From positions 3,423,001 to 3,487,000 of the forward strand of contig NZ_CP043627.1 of assembly GCF_016804325.1 (NCBI RefSeq): a DNA stretch of 64,000 nt, written 5' to 3'. The stretch comes from Methylobacterium aquaticum. GTDB taxonomy: Bacteria > Pseudomonadota > Alphaproteobacteria > Rhizobiales > Beijerinckiaceae. Below the pieces are notes generated by a model. The model was given only the letters and a program-made list of their open reading frames with translations, was not told the origin of the DNA and did no database searches. Both the position numbers and the translations under genes were made by a program. Shown piece after piece: positions 46,824-56,943 of the stretch (position 1 is the first letter of the stretch; every line of letters starts with the position of its first letter).

Positions 46824-47384
46824 CGTGCCCCCTTTCCGGCCCGTGGCGCGGCAGCGCGAGTGTCCCATCGGTCGCGATGGACAGCTAGTGTTTGCCGCGG
46901 CTCGGTAAAGCGCCCGGTCGAGCGCTCATGGGGGACCGGCGTCGGCTGAGGGTTTCCTCGCCTCACCTGCCGGCCGTCGCGGCCTCCCCTTGGGAGAAGG
47001 CGAGATCGAGCGATGCGTCAAGGGCCATCGAAGGCAAGGGCCATCGAAGGGAAGACGATGACGATCGTCCCGTGCCGGCCGTCGCGATCGACACTCAGGG
47101 CGACGGTCGTCCGGGCGGCGAAGGACATCTCGTCTGCTTTGCCTTCCGTTGGGATTAGTCCGAACGGACGAGTGTCGGCCTCCGGTCGGTCTTCCTAGAA
47201 CCGCCCTGCCATCGCGCGCGCGAGTGCCCGGCGGCGGGTCTTGGCGCGGCGGGTCTTGGCGCGGCTCAGGGTCCGGGGTCGAAGAGACCGGCTGCCCGGC
47301 CGTCCCACCCTCGGACCAACCGTGCCGGCTCCTCGGGAACACATGGGACGGCGGCCCTGCCCGTCGACGAGGCGGGCGACGATC
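46824..47384. other. 561-base intergenic region with small direct repeats
   Basis: No convincing gene. Two repeat patches stand out: AGGGCCATCGAAGG occurs twice near 47029-47054, and GGCGCGGCGGGTCTT occurs twice near 47240-47270. Both look like slippage repeats. The promoter for the LpxC-like gene should lie near its end. Confidence 0.5.
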
Positions 47385-48478
47385 ATGGGGTTCGAGGACG
47401 GCGCGTGGCGCGAGGCGACCGTGGGCCGGAGCGTGTCGGTACGCGGTCCCGGGCTGCATACCGGCCGGGCCGCCCGCGTGACGCTGAACCCCGCCCCCGC
47501 CGGCCACGGCATCCGCTTCACCGTGCGCTGCCCGCGCTCCGGGACCTCTGCGGACGTGCCGGCCGGCACGGCGGACTGGGTCGCGAGCCGGATGAGCACC
47601 GCCCTCGATCTCGGCCGGGGGCGCAAGCTGCGCACCATCGAGCACCTGATGGCGAGCCTGGCGGCCTCCCGCATCGACAACGCCGCGATCACCGTGGAGG
47701 GGGCCGAGATCCCGATTCTCGACGGTTCGGCGGTGCGCTGGTGCGCCCTGATCGAGTCCGCCGGGCGGGTGGTGCAGGAACGGCCGCGCGAGGCCTTGCG
47801 CATCCGGGCGCCGTTCCAGGTCGACGGCTTGCACGGCTTCCTGCGCGCCGAGCCGGCCGACACCTTCAGCGTCGACGTCAGCACCGACCGGCTGCCGGGC
47901 TTCGGCGTGCTGCGCTGGTCCGGCCCGATCGATCCCGCCGCGTTCCGCGCCGAGATCGCGCCGAGCCGCAGCTTCGGCAACGCCTCGCTGATCTGGCGCA
48001 CCCTGCTCAAGACGCGGCTCGCCCGCACGCTCCTGCCGGGTTCGACCCGGGACCGGCTCTGGACGCGCTCGTTCGCTTCCCAGACCGTGCGCGAGGGCGG
48101 TCTCGTGCCCGCCGAAAGCCGGCCGGAGCACCGGCGCCCGATCGGCCCGGAGACGGACGGCCGCATGCATCCGCGCGACCGCGAGCCGCTCCTGCGCGGC
48201 GCCCGCCCGGGCGGGTCGCGATCCTGCTGGGCGGCCGGGTGCTCGGCGGGGCGCGCTTCCCCGACGAGCCGGTGCGGCACAAGATTCTCGATCTCGTCGG
48301 CGACCTCGCCCTCGCGGGCCGGCCGATCCTCGGGCGCGTGGTGGCGAATTGCCCGACCCACGCCCTCACCTTCGCCTTCCTGACCGAGCTGATGCGCCAT
48401 CCGGAATGCTGGGACGTGGTCCGGCTCACGGAGGCATCGACGGCCGGCACCGATCGGACCGCCGACCGCCCAACTTGA
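47385..48478 (+). pseudogene. LpxC-like UDP-3-O-acyl-GlcNAc deacetylase paralogue, frameshifted
   Basis: Resembles the zinc deacetylase of lipid A synthesis. RTIEHLMASLAASRIDNAAI has the first zinc histidine; RFPDEPVRHKILDLVGDLAL has the His-x3-Asp ligands; LTRLPE-like ends follow with ANCPTHALTFAFLTEL. The middle, between SRSFGNASLIWR and RVAILLGGRVLGG, is about 90 residues, much longer than in ordinary LpxC, and Arg-rich. A one-base loss in the CCCGGGCGGG tract at 48204-48214 moves the frame; adding a base rejoins it. In this order of bacteria the main lpxC is normally beside ftsZ, so this is probably a second, divergent copy. The start is ATG 47385, with 47343 also in frame. Confidence 0.75.
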
Positions 48479-48644
48479 TTTGGCCGCAAAGGGGAGCGAT
48501 CGAAGCCCGTCGACGGCCGCGCTCGCGGGCGGCAGGGGAGATCCGTGGCCTCCGCCTTGCCCGCAAGCTTGGGCGTCAGTACGGTCCGGCACCTCCCCCG
48601 AGCCGCCCCGTGGCCGTCCCTGTCCGGTCGGAAGACGCCGAAGC

Positions 48645-51526
48645 TTGCGCACGTACTCACTCGTCCTCGCCTGCCTCGCGGCCCTCGCCGGGCTGCTCCT
48701 CGCCACGCCGGAGGCCCGCGCGGTCGAGGCCGTGCGCGTCACCCTCGACTCGCAGGCCATCGACCTCACCCCGGCGATCGAGCGCTACCGCTCCGACGGC
48801 GACCTGATCCAGATCTCCACGGCGCCGGGCAAGGACGGCATCGTGCGCCGCATCGCCGTGAAGGCGCGCGAGACCGGGGCGCGGCCGGACTGGATGGTGT
48901 TCGCGCTCACCAACGACACCGACGAGCAGATCGACCGCCTGCTGGTGGCGCCCCACTTCCGCCTCGTCGGCTCGGGCGTCGTCTGGCCCGATCTCGGCGG
49001 TTCGCGCATCGCCGCCATCACGGCGAGCCAGGGCATCCGCCCCGAGCGCGACGAGAGCCCGGATGCCGACCAGTTCGTCATCACGCTCGATCCCGGCACC
49101 ACCGTCACCTTCGTGGCCGAGCTGCGCACCCCCAACGTGCCGCAGGTCTATCTCTGGGACCAGGACGCCTACCGCAAGAAGGCCACCGGGCTCACCCTCT
49201 ACAAGGGCATCATCATCGGCATCGCCGGGTTGCTGGCCCTGTTCCTGACCATCGTGTTCGTGGTCAAGGGCGCCATCATCTTCCCGGCCGCCGCCGCCCT
49301 CGCCTGGGCGGTGCTGGCCTATGCCTGCATCGATTTCGGGTTCTTCCAAAGAATCTTCCCGGTGACGGAGGTCGCCGAGCGGATCTACCGGGCCTCGGCG
49401 GAAGCCGTGCTCGGCGCCACGCTCCTGGTGTTCCTGTTCGCCTATCTCAACCTGGCCCGCTGGCACGTGCGCTACAGCCACGTCGCCTTGATCTGGCTCC
49501 TGTTCCTCGGCGGCCTCGTGGGCCTCGCCGTCATCGATCCGCCGGTGGCGGCGGGCGTGGCGCGGATCTCGATCGCGACGGTGGCGGGAATCGGCCTGCT
49601 GCTGGTGGTCTATCTCGCGATCCACAACGGCTACGACCGGGCGATCCTGCTGATCCCGACCTGGCTCCTGCTGCTCGCCTGGGTGGTGGCGGCGGGCTTC
49701 GCCATCACCGGCCAGCTCCACAACGACCTCGTCCAGCCGGCGCTGATCGGCGGCCTCGTCCTCATCGTGATGCTGATCGGCTTCACGGTGCTCCAGCACG
49801 CCTTCGCGGGCGGGGCCTCGGCAACAGTCTCGTCTCCGACACCGAGCGCCGGGCCCTGGCGCTGACGGGGGCCGGCGACGTGGTGTTCGACTGGGACGTG
49901 CCGGGGGACCGGGTCTTCGCCGGCCCCGAGATCGAGGGGCAGCTCGGCCTCAAGCGCGGGGCGCTGGAGGGGCCGCAGGCGAACTGGCTCTCGCTGCTGC
50001 ATCCCTTCGACGTCGAGCGCTATTCCGCCGCCCTCGACACGGTGATCGAGGAGCGCCGCGGCCGCATCTCCCAGGATTTCCGCCTGCGCTCGGCGGCCGG
50101 GCCCTATTACTGGTTCCGCCTCAAGGCGCGGCCGGTGATCGGCACCGACGGCGAGGTGGTGCGCATCGTCGGCACCATCGCGGACGTGACCGAAGCGAAG
50201 ATCGCCGAGGAGCGGCTGCTGCACGATGCGGTGCACGACAACCTCACCGGCCTGCCCAACCGCGAATTGTTCAACGACCGGCTCGACGCGGCGCTGGCGC
50301 TGGCCAGCCAGGATCCGCGCCTCAAGCCCACCCTGTTCGTGGTCGACATCGACCGGTTCAAGCAGGTCAACGACGCGATCGGGCTCTCGGCGGGGGATTC
50401 GATCCTGCTGACCCTGTCGCGCCGCCTCAACCGCCTGCTGCGCCCCCAGGACACCCTCGCCCGGGTCGCCGGCGACGAATTCGCCGTCATCCTGCTCTCC
50501 GAGCGCGACCCCGACCGGATCATCGCCTTCGCCGACAGCATCCGCCGGGCGATCACCACCCCGATCACCTATGCCGACCGCGAGATTTTTTTGACGCCCT
50601 CGATCGGCGTGGCGCTCCACGAGGCGGGCGCGGTGGTGAAGCGCGACGACGTGGTGAAGAACGCCGAACTGGCGATGATCAACGGCAAGCGCCAGGGCGG
50701 CGACCGGATCGAGGTCTACCGCCCGACCATGCGCTCCGACCGCGGCGAGCGGATGATGCTGGAGAGCGACCTGCGCCGGGCGCTGGAGCGCAACGAGATC
50801 AAGGTGCTGTTCCAGCCGATCGTCCGCCTGGAGGACCGCACCGTGGCGGGCTTCGAGACGGTGTTGCGCTGGGACCATCCCCGGCTCGGCCGCGTCGCCC
50901 CCCAGGTCTTCCTGCCGATCGCGGAAGAATCCGGCCTCATCGTCAATCTCGGCGTCTTCGCGCTCGAGCGCACCGCCGCCGAGCTCGCCGCCTGGCAGCA
51001 GGCCCTGGTGGTCGAGCCGCCGATCTTCGCGTCCGTCAACCTGTCCTCGCGCCAGCTCCTGCGCCACGACCTCCTGCACGACGTGAAGACCGTGCTCGCC
51101 CGCACCGGCGTCATCCCCGGCTCGCTCAAGCTGGAGCTGACCGAGGCGCTGGTGATGGAGAACCCGGAATACGCCGCGCAGATGCTCGCCCGCATCCACG
51201 AACTCGGCGCAGGCCTGTGCCTCGACGATTTCGGCACCGGCTACTCGGCGCTGACCTACATGCAGCGCTTCCCGTTCGATACGATCAAGATCGACCATTC
51301 CTTCGTGCGCCAGATGGCCAACGGCCGTTCCGGCATCCTGCGCTCGATCGTCCGGATGGCGCAGGAACTCGGGCTGGAGATCGTCGCCGAGGGCGCGGAA
51401 TCCGAGGCCGACGCCCTGGCGCTGGCCGAGATCGGCTGCGACTACGCGCAAGGGTTCGCCTTCGGCGAGCCGATGTCGGTGTTGCAGGCCCGGCAGCTGG
51501 TGGGAGCGGCGCCGGAAGCGGCGTAG
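48645..51526 (+). pseudogene. membrane GGDEF/EAL c-di-GMP protein with PAS domain, one-base frameshift
   Basis: Predicted c-di-GMP metabolism protein of about 960 residues. The first frame has a signal peptide (MRTYSLVLACLAALAGLLLA), a periplasmic beta domain, then about seven helices. The second frame has a PAS domain (FAGPEIEGQLGLKRGALEGP), GGDEF and EAL domains. The GGDEF site is RVAGDEFAVI with an upstream RPQD inhibitory site. The EAL domain reads GFETVLRW at its motif yet keeps NLSSRQL, ELTEALV, LDDFGTGYSAL, IKID and VAEGAE. One G added to GGGG at 49812-49815 joins the halves as FAGGGLGNSLVSDTERRALA. It starts at TTG 48645, where the signal peptide begins. Confidence 0.86.
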
Positions 51527-51688
51527 CGGCGGATACCGGCTCCGTCGACCCTGTGCGGCCTCGCACGGAAAAGATCTCGGCCGGCGCGGGAGAGTGGCTT
51601 GCGGCGCCTGGGCGACATCCCCCCGCGATGACGCCGCATCGGGAGCCGACCTGCCCGTTCGCCCGCGTCCATGTCGAGGAGCTGCCCG

Positions 51689-52933
51689 ATGAAGTGGTTG
51701 CGTCCGGCTTTGCTCCTCGCCGTCCTGGTCGCGGCGGGGGCGCAGGCGGAGGCTGGGTCCGCCGGGCTCGCGACGGACTCCGCGGGCTTCTCCGCGCACC
51801 GCGAGCAGGCTCTCGCCCGTCTGCAGGCACGCTGGGGGACGGAGCGTGCGGTAGCCCTGAACGCCCCTCGGGAATGGCGCCCGGCCGTGTCGGGGCGGGG
51901 TGCGGCGCCCTCCAGGGGCATCCTTCTGGTGCATGGCCTCGGGGATTCGCCCTGGTCCTTCCACGACGTGGCCCAGGATCTCGCCGCGAACGGCATCCTC
52001 GTGCGCACGCTCCTCCTGCCGGGCCACGGCACCCGCCCGGAGGATCTGCTGGATGTCGATCTGGAGCAGTGGCGGCAGGTCGTCCGCGAGCAGGCGGAGG
52101 CTTTGCGCCGTGAGGTCGGGCAGGTCTATCTCGGCGGCTTCTCCACCGGGGCCAACCTCGCCACGGAATACGCCTACGAGAACGACGCCGTCGCCGGGCT
52201 CGTGCTGTTCTCACCGGGCTTCAAGTCGGACGTACCGCTGGATTGGACGACGCCGCTGCTCGCTCGGATCCGTCCGTGGCTGCTCGCGCCGGGCGGGCGG
52301 GCGCCACTTCAGAACGAGGTGCGCTACCTGACGGTGCCGACCAACGGCTTCGCGCAATTCTACCGCAGCAGCCAGGCGGTGCGGCGTCACCTCGACGAGC
52401 GGCCCTACGACAAGCCGGTCTTCATGGTCGTGGCCCGCAACGACTCGGTGCTGGATACGGGCTACCTGCTCGACACGTTCCGCAATCGATTCCCTCACCC
52501 GGCCAGCCGGCTGATCTGGTACGGCGAAACGCCGGCGAAGCCGGGCGACGAGGGACGCATCCTCGTCCGCAGCGATCGCCTGCCGGAATGGCGGATCAGC
52601 CAGTTCTCGCATATGGGCATCCTGTTCAGGCCCACGAACCAGCTCTATGGCGACCGCGGAACCGCCCGCATCTGCTGGAACGGCCAGGACGAGACCGGCT
52701 TGCAGGCCTGCGAGCGCGGCGGGGAAGTCTGGTACTCGGACTGGGGGTATCGCGAGGCGAACAAGAGCCACGCCCGGCTGACCTTCAACCCTTACTTTGC
52801 GTGGCAATCATCCATCTTGAAGTCGGTGCTGGATGCGGTGTCCGCTCGCCCCGGACAGCTCACCGGCGATCCGGTCGGGGGCTCGTACGCGACGGCGCCG
52901 GAAGCCCTCCACCGGGCGTCCTCCCGTCCCTGA
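51689..52933 (+). CDS. secreted alpha/beta hydrolase (carboxylesterase-like)
   Basis: Exported serine hydrolase of 414 residues. MKWLRPALLLAVLVAAGAQA is the signal peptide. The fold shows GILLVHGLGDSPWSFHDVAQ (oxyanion loop), the nucleophile elbow in YLGGFSTGANLATEYAYE, the acid near VVARNDSVLDTGYL and the histidine in ISQFSHMGILF. GAGGAG at 51675-51680 supports ATG 51689 over 51671. The substrate is unknown: a lipid or ester outside the cytoplasm is expected. Cysteines near the C-terminus (RICWNGQ and QACERGG) could form a disulfide. Confidence 0.9.
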   Translation: MKWLRPALLLAVLVAAGAQAEAGSAGLATDSAGFSAHREQALARLQARWGTERAVALNAPREWRPAVSGRGAAPSRGILLVHGLGDSPWSFHDVAQDLAANGILVRTLLLPGHGTRPEDLLDVDLEQWRQVVREQAEALRREVGQVYLGGFSTGANLATEYAYENDAVAGLVLFSPGFKSDVPLDWTTPLLARIRPWLLAPGGRAPLQNEVRYLTVPTNGFAQFYRSSQAVRRHLDERPYDKPVFMVVARNDSVLDTGYLLDTFRNRFPHPASRLIWYGETPAKPGDEGRILVRSDRLPEWRISQFSHMGILFRPTNQLYGDRGTARICWNGQDETGLQACERGGEVWYSDWGYREANKSHARLTFNPYFAWQSSILKSVLDAVSARPGQLTGDPVGGSYATAPEALHRASSRP

Positions 52934-52976
52934 GGCCGGCGCTCGAACGGGCGGGCCGTTCCCCGGCCGGTGCCGA

Positions 52977-53357
52977 TCAGGGATGGCCTCCGCCCACCGG
53001 CTCCGCGCACAACGCCCCCAACGCCTCGACCAGCCGGTCCGGGTTCAGGGGCTTCCTCAGCATCGGCAAATCCGGCCACATCAGCCGCATCGCCCGCGGC
53101 AGGACGCCACCGGTGCAGATCAGGACCGGCACGCCCTTGGCGATCAGGCATTCGGCGGTGGGCGTCGCCTCGCCGTCGGCGAGGTTGAGGTCGAGGATCG
53201 CGACGTCGATCGCCTCGATCTCGATGAGGGCCAGCGCCTCGCGGTTGGTGCGCGCCGGGCCGACCGCGTAGGCGTTCGAGCCGGTCACGATCTCGGTCAG
53301 CTCCAGGGCGACGAGCGCCTCGTCCTCGACGATCAGCACCCGTCGTCCGTCCAGCAT
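52977..53357 (-). CDS. single-domain response regulator
   Basis: CheY-like receiver of 126 residues without an output domain. The acidic pair is E11-D12 (RRVLIVEDEALVALELTEIV), the phosphoacceptor is D56 (VAILDLNLADG) and the lysine is K102 (MLRKPLNPDRL). It probably relays or sinks phosphate for a kinase encoded elsewhere, as no histidine kinase lies nearby. GGAG precedes the ATG at 53357. It is convergent with the hydrolase gene at 51689. Confidence 0.93.
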   Translation of the reverse strand: MLDGRRVLIVEDEALVALELTEIVTGSNAYAVGPARTNREALALIEIEAIDVAILDLNLADGEATPTAECLIAKGVPVLICTGGVLPRAMRLMWPDLPMLRKPLNPDRLVEALGALCAEPVGGGHP

Positions 53358-53577
53358 CGCGATCTCCGTGGGTTCCGGGGCGGGCGAATCACCGTCCGCT
53401 CCGGGCAACGGAGGCGAGAGTGTGTCGGCGGCTTCCCCGGGTCAATCACGCGAATGCGACGGTGCCGTTTAAAGGCTCCTTAACCATGATCGTCGCATCG
53501 TCAGCCTGGCCGTGATCGGATGCGGCGCGCCCCTCGGAGGGCGCGGTCCGGACGGCGCGGGGCGCGGAGAGGCGGCG

Positions 53578-54003
53578 ATGAGCGAGGCGGCGTTCGATAT
53601 CTCGGGCCAGGAGCGGAGCGGCCCTGAGGTCCATGCGCGGAGCGGCCCTGAGTTCAATGGGCGGAGAGACCCGGGCTCCAATGAGAGAAGCGGCCCGGAT
53701 TTCGATCTGGTGCGGCGCCTGCTGCTGCCGCCGGGCTGGATCGGCGCCCGGCCCCACCGGCTGCCCCCGCCCGACGAGATGGAGATCGAGGAGATCGACG
53801 ACCTCGTCGCGACCCTCGAGGCCGAGAACAAGGTGATGAAGGCCGTCCTGCGCTCCGAGCGCGAGGCCGTGGCCGAATTGCGCGCCCAGGTCGCCGCGCT
53901 GACGACCCAGCAGGCTCACGACGAGGACCGGCAGGAGGACCTGCGCGCCGACCGCGACCGCTGGGCCTCGCTCGTCGAGCGCCTGCTGTTCGCGCCCCGC
54001 TGA
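53578..54003 (+). CDS. hypothetical coiled-coil protein with RSGP repeats
   Basis: Soluble protein of 141 residues that I do not recognise. The first third has four imperfect copies of RSGPE/D (ERSGPEVHARSGPEFNG and NERSGPDFD). The second half is a coiled coil (DDLVATLEAENKVMKAVLRS, EREAVAELRAQVAALTTQQA) ending in a basic-acidic helix. GAGGCGGCG lies before the ATG at 53578; a GTG at 53512 is an upstream alternative. The coil suggests a scaffold or multimer, but function cannot be assigned. Confidence 0.65.
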   Translation: MSEAAFDISGQERSGPEVHARSGPEFNGRRDPGSNERSGPDFDLVRRLLLPPGWIGARPHRLPPPDEMEIEEIDDLVATLEAENKVMKAVLRSEREAVAELRAQVAALTTQQAHDEDRQEDLRADRDRWASLVERLLFAPR

Positions 54004-54060
54004 CGCGTGGCGCCCCCCCTCGTTCCGTCCCAAAGCCCGATCAGTCGCACGGAGACGGCC

Positions 54061-55039
54061 ATGAGCCCCGCTGCTCGCTCGTCGTCAACGGCAAGACCGT
54101 CCGTGTGGCGACCGGCGACACGCCCCTCGATGCCGCGCTGCCCCGGAACGTGGCGGCCGGCCGCGACGGCATGATCCAGGATTCCGGGTTGCAGGAGGTG
54201 CTGCCGCGCCTGCGCAACACCAGCCGCGCCCGCCCCCGCCTCGGCGAGGGCGTCGCCACCCGGCCGGGCCCTGCCCCGTCCGCCCTCACGGTCCTGCGCA
54301 CCGCCAAGCGCGCCGGCACGCTGCTCTCCGCCACTCCGCTCTCAGGCGCGGTGACGGAGGTCGTGGTCACGGTCTCGCGCAGCCTCGACATCGCGCCCGG
54401 CCAGGCCGTGGAGCTCGCCTTCGCGGGGCTGCCGGCGAGGCCCTACTGCCCGACGCAGCGCATCGACGGCAACACCGAGCTCAACGAGCTCGTCTTCCAC
54501 CTGCGCCGCGACCGGGGCAGCCTCGGCCCGGCGCTCGGCGAGGCGGTGCATCCCGGCCACGCCGTGCGGATCAAGGGCCCGGCCGGCGGCACGCCCTACC
54601 GTCCCGGCCCCGGACGCCTCGTGCTGGTGTCGGCCGAGACCGGCTTCGCGCCGATCTGGGCCATCGCCCGGGCGGCGCGCCACCTCGAGACCGGCCGCGA
54701 GATGGTGGTGGTGGCCGGCGCCGCCGACGCCGACGACCTCTACATGCGCCCGGCCCTCGACTGGCTGCGCGGCACCGGCGTGCAGCAGATCACGATGGCC
54801 GCGAGCCGCGACCGCCGCGGCCAGTCGGACGTGCGCCACGGCCCCGTCACCGCCCATCTGCCGACCTTGCGCGGCAGCGACACCGTCCACGTCGCCGGCC
54901 CGCCGGAGATCGTGCGGGCGATCGAGCGGCTCTGCGACAGCGTCGGCGCGACCTGCGCCGCCCTGCCCTTCCTGCCCGCCCGCAGCCGGGCCCGGAGTCT
55001 CGTCACCCCGGGGATACGGGCGCGCAGTTCGGGTTGTGA
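54061..55039 (+). pseudogene. ferredoxin-reductase-like flavin oxidoreductase with degenerate Fe-S domain, two breaks
   Basis: Resembles 2Fe-2S/FAD/NAD reductases. The N-terminal domain looks like a ferredoxin fold (SLVVNGKTVRVATGDTPLDA), but no cluster cysteines follow. The FAD motif is ARPYCPTQRIDG (RxYS with Cys for Ser), the nucleotide loop is LVSAETGFAPIWAIARAARH and the end is VHVAGPPEIVRAIERL. The start ATG 54061 reaches the main frame if one C is added to CCCC at 54066-54069 (MSPRCSLVVNG). The main frame lacks its stop; a one-base loss near 54960-54990 leads to the frame ending QFGL at TGA 55037. Electron acceptor unknown. Confidence 0.75.
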
Positions 55040-55046
55040 CGCCCCG

Positions 55047-55919
55047 TCAGGAGCCGGAGCGCAGCTCGGCGACCGGCACAGGATAGGCGTGCGGGCGCCC
55101 GGCCAGCATCGCGTCGATCAAGGCCAGCACCTCCGCCCGGCCGACATTCGCCGCCTGCTCGAACGGCGTCCAGGTCTGGTGGAAGTCGAGGGCGGCGAAG
55201 ACCGCGCGGTAGCGGGTGAGCTCGGCCTGGGTCAGCGGCACGCCGCGCACGAAGGCCTTGTGGGCCGAGATCGTCAGCGCCTCGCGCGGGTTCTGCGGGT
55301 TCAGCTCGAACTTCAGCGCGTCGCCGCAGAACACGATGCCGCGGGCGCGGTCGTGCAGCACCGCATGGCCGTCGAAATGGCCGGCGGTGCGGTGGAGCAC
55401 CAGCCCCGGCAGGGGTTCCAGGACATCGTCGTAGGGCCAGGAGACCTGGAGCGCCGCGCTCCAGGTGAAGTCCGCCGCGGGCAGGCACAGTTCGGGGTCG
55501 AAGCGGTCCTGGAGCTGGGGCAGCGCGCCGTAACTGTGCGGATGCGAGGCCGAGAGGACCTTCATGCCGCCGAGCGAAGCGATGTGGTCGAGCGCCGCCT
55601 CGCTGAAGACCGGGCAACCCTCGAAGCCCATGTTGCCGTCGGGCGTGACGATCAGGTAGGCGCTCGGCCCGATGCCGGTCACCGGCTCGTTCCAGAACTT
55701 CCACACCCCCGCCTCGACCTCCTCCCAGTGGCACGGGAACGAGGCTTGCGCCTCCGCGACATCGCGAAAGCGCCAGCCATCCTGAGGCACGACGTGGCGC
55801 GCGTCGAGGCACATCGGGCAGCTCGGCGGAGCTGCGAAATGGCGCTGCCAGAAGCCGCAATTGTCGCAGACGAAGGCGGGGAGAGCGAGGGCGCCCGCGA
55901 AGGGCAGGTATCCGGGCAC
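55047..55919 (-). CDS. MBL-fold metallo-hydrolase with N-terminal zinc ribbon
   Basis: Protein of 290 residues. An N-terminal zinc ribbon uses C18 and C21 (FVCDNCGFW) and C34 and C37 (SCPMCLD). A metallo-beta-lactamase domain follows: SASHPHSYG (a variant of HxHxDH), HRTAGHFDGHAVL and GIVFCGDALKFELN with the metal-binding histidine and aspartate. The first motif lacks the usual Asp-His, so metal content is unsure. This domain pair is a known but poorly studied group. It converges with the oxidoreductase gene just 8 bases away. Confidence 0.86.
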   Translation of the reverse strand: MPGYLPFAGALALPAFVCDNCGFWQRHFAAPPSCPMCLDARHVVPQDGWRFRDVAEAQASFPCHWEEVEAGVWKFWNEPVTGIGPSAYLIVTPDGNMGFEGCPVFSEAALDHIASLGGMKVLSASHPHSYGALPQLQDRFDPELCLPAADFTWSAALQVSWPYDDVLEPLPGLVLHRTAGHFDGHAVLHDRARGIVFCGDALKFELNPQNPREALTISAHKAFVRGVPLTQAELTRYRAVFAALDFHQTWTPFEQAANVGRAEVLALIDAMLAGRPHAYPVPVAELRSGS

Positions 55920-56001
55920 GCGCGAGACCTGATCGGTGGAGGTGCCGCCGCATATAGGTGCGGCGGCACGGCCGTCGATGGAGGCGCGGCGCCGGAGACC
56001 C

Positions 56002-56880
56002 TTAGCCGCCCGCCAGCACCCGGGCGCAGACCGCGTCGAGCTTGGCCATCAGCGCGGGATCGCGGTGGGTCGGCGCGGTCATGATGGCGCCGTCGAGCGC
56101 CCGGTCGGAGCGCGCCGGGCAGGGCTCGCGCTCGGCCGGAAAGTCGCGGGCGAGCCGGCTCACCAGGCGGGCGGCCTTGGCGGCGTTGGCGCGGGCCACC
56201 GCCACCACGGCGGCCACGTCGACGGCGTCGTGCTCCGGGTGCCAGCAATCGAAATCGGTCACCATCGCGATGGTGGCGTAGGTGATCTCCGCCTCGCGGG
56301 CGAGCTTGGCTTCCGGCATGTTGGTCATGCCGATCACGTCGTAGCCCTGCGCCTTGTAGGTCAGCGATTCGGCGTAGGAGGAGAATTGCGGCCCCTCCAT
56401 GCAGACATAGGTGCCGCCCTTCCTGACCGCGATCTCCTCGGCCTCGGCCGCCTCCAGGATGCGGGCCTGCAGCCGCGGGCCGACGGGATGGGCCATCGAG
56501 ACGTGGGCGACGCAGCCATTGCCGAAGAACGACGAGGTCCGGCCATTGGTCCGGTCGACGAACTGGTCGACGAGCACGAACAGGCCCGGATAGAGCTCCT
56601 GCCGGAACGAGCCGCAGGCCGAGAGCGCGACGATGTCGGTGACGCCGGCGCGCTTCATCGCGTCGATGTTGGCCCGGTAATCGATGCCCGAGGGCGAGAG
56701 CCGGTGGCCGCGGCCGTGGCGGGCCAGGAACACCACCTGGGTCTCGCCGATCCGGCCGATGCGAAGCGCGTCCGAGGGCTCGCCCCACGGCGAGGTGATT
56801 GCCTCCTCGCGCACATCCTCCAGCCCGGGCAGGTCGTAGACGCCCGACCCGCCGATCACTCCGAGCACGGCCTTGACCAT
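56002..56880 (-). CDS. mtnP: S-methyl-5'-thioadenosine phosphorylase
   Basis: Salvages the polyamine by-product methylthioadenosine to adenine and methylthioribose-1-phosphate; 292 residues in the PNP family. LGVIGGSGVYDLPGLEDVRE is the phosphate-site start. FLARHGRGHRLSPSGIDYRA, NIDAMKRAGVTDIVALSACG, GGTYVCMEGPQFSSYAES and GMTNMPEAKLAREAEITYAT with VTDFDCW mark substrate binding. The Asp in the last motif selects the purine. A terminator lies upstream of it, so it is separate from the bc1 operon. Confidence 0.96.
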   Translation of the reverse strand: MVKAVLGVIGGSGVYDLPGLEDVREEAITSPWGEPSDALRIGRIGETQVVFLARHGRGHRLSPSGIDYRANIDAMKRAGVTDIVALSACGSFRQELYPGLFVLVDQFVDRTNGRTSSFFGNGCVAHVSMAHPVGPRLQARILEAAEAEEIAVRKGGTYVCMEGPQFSSYAESLTYKAQGYDVIGMTNMPEAKLAREAEITYATIAMVTDFDCWHPEHDAVDVAAVVAVARANAAKAARLVSRLARDFPAEREPCPARSDRALDGAIMTAPTHRDPALMAKLDAVCARVLAGG

Positions 56881-56898
56881 CAGAGTTCTCCTGTAACG

Positions 56899-56923
56899 AA
56901 AAGAGGCCCCTCGCGGGGCCTCT
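56899..56923 (-). terminator. intrinsic terminator of the cytochrome bc1 operon
   Basis: AGAGGCCCC at 56902-56910 pairs perfectly with GGGGCCTCT at 56915-56923 around a TCGC loop. Read on the minus strand it is followed by TTTT (56902-56899), a standard intrinsic terminator just beyond the petC stop. Confidence 0.85.
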
Positions 56924-56943
56924 GGAAAGATTGCACGCTGGCG

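Noticed and set aside
54105..56084. 659-codon plus-strand frame
   Set aside because: Its second half is antisense to the MBL-fold and mtnP genes; the oxidoreductase should end near 55039.
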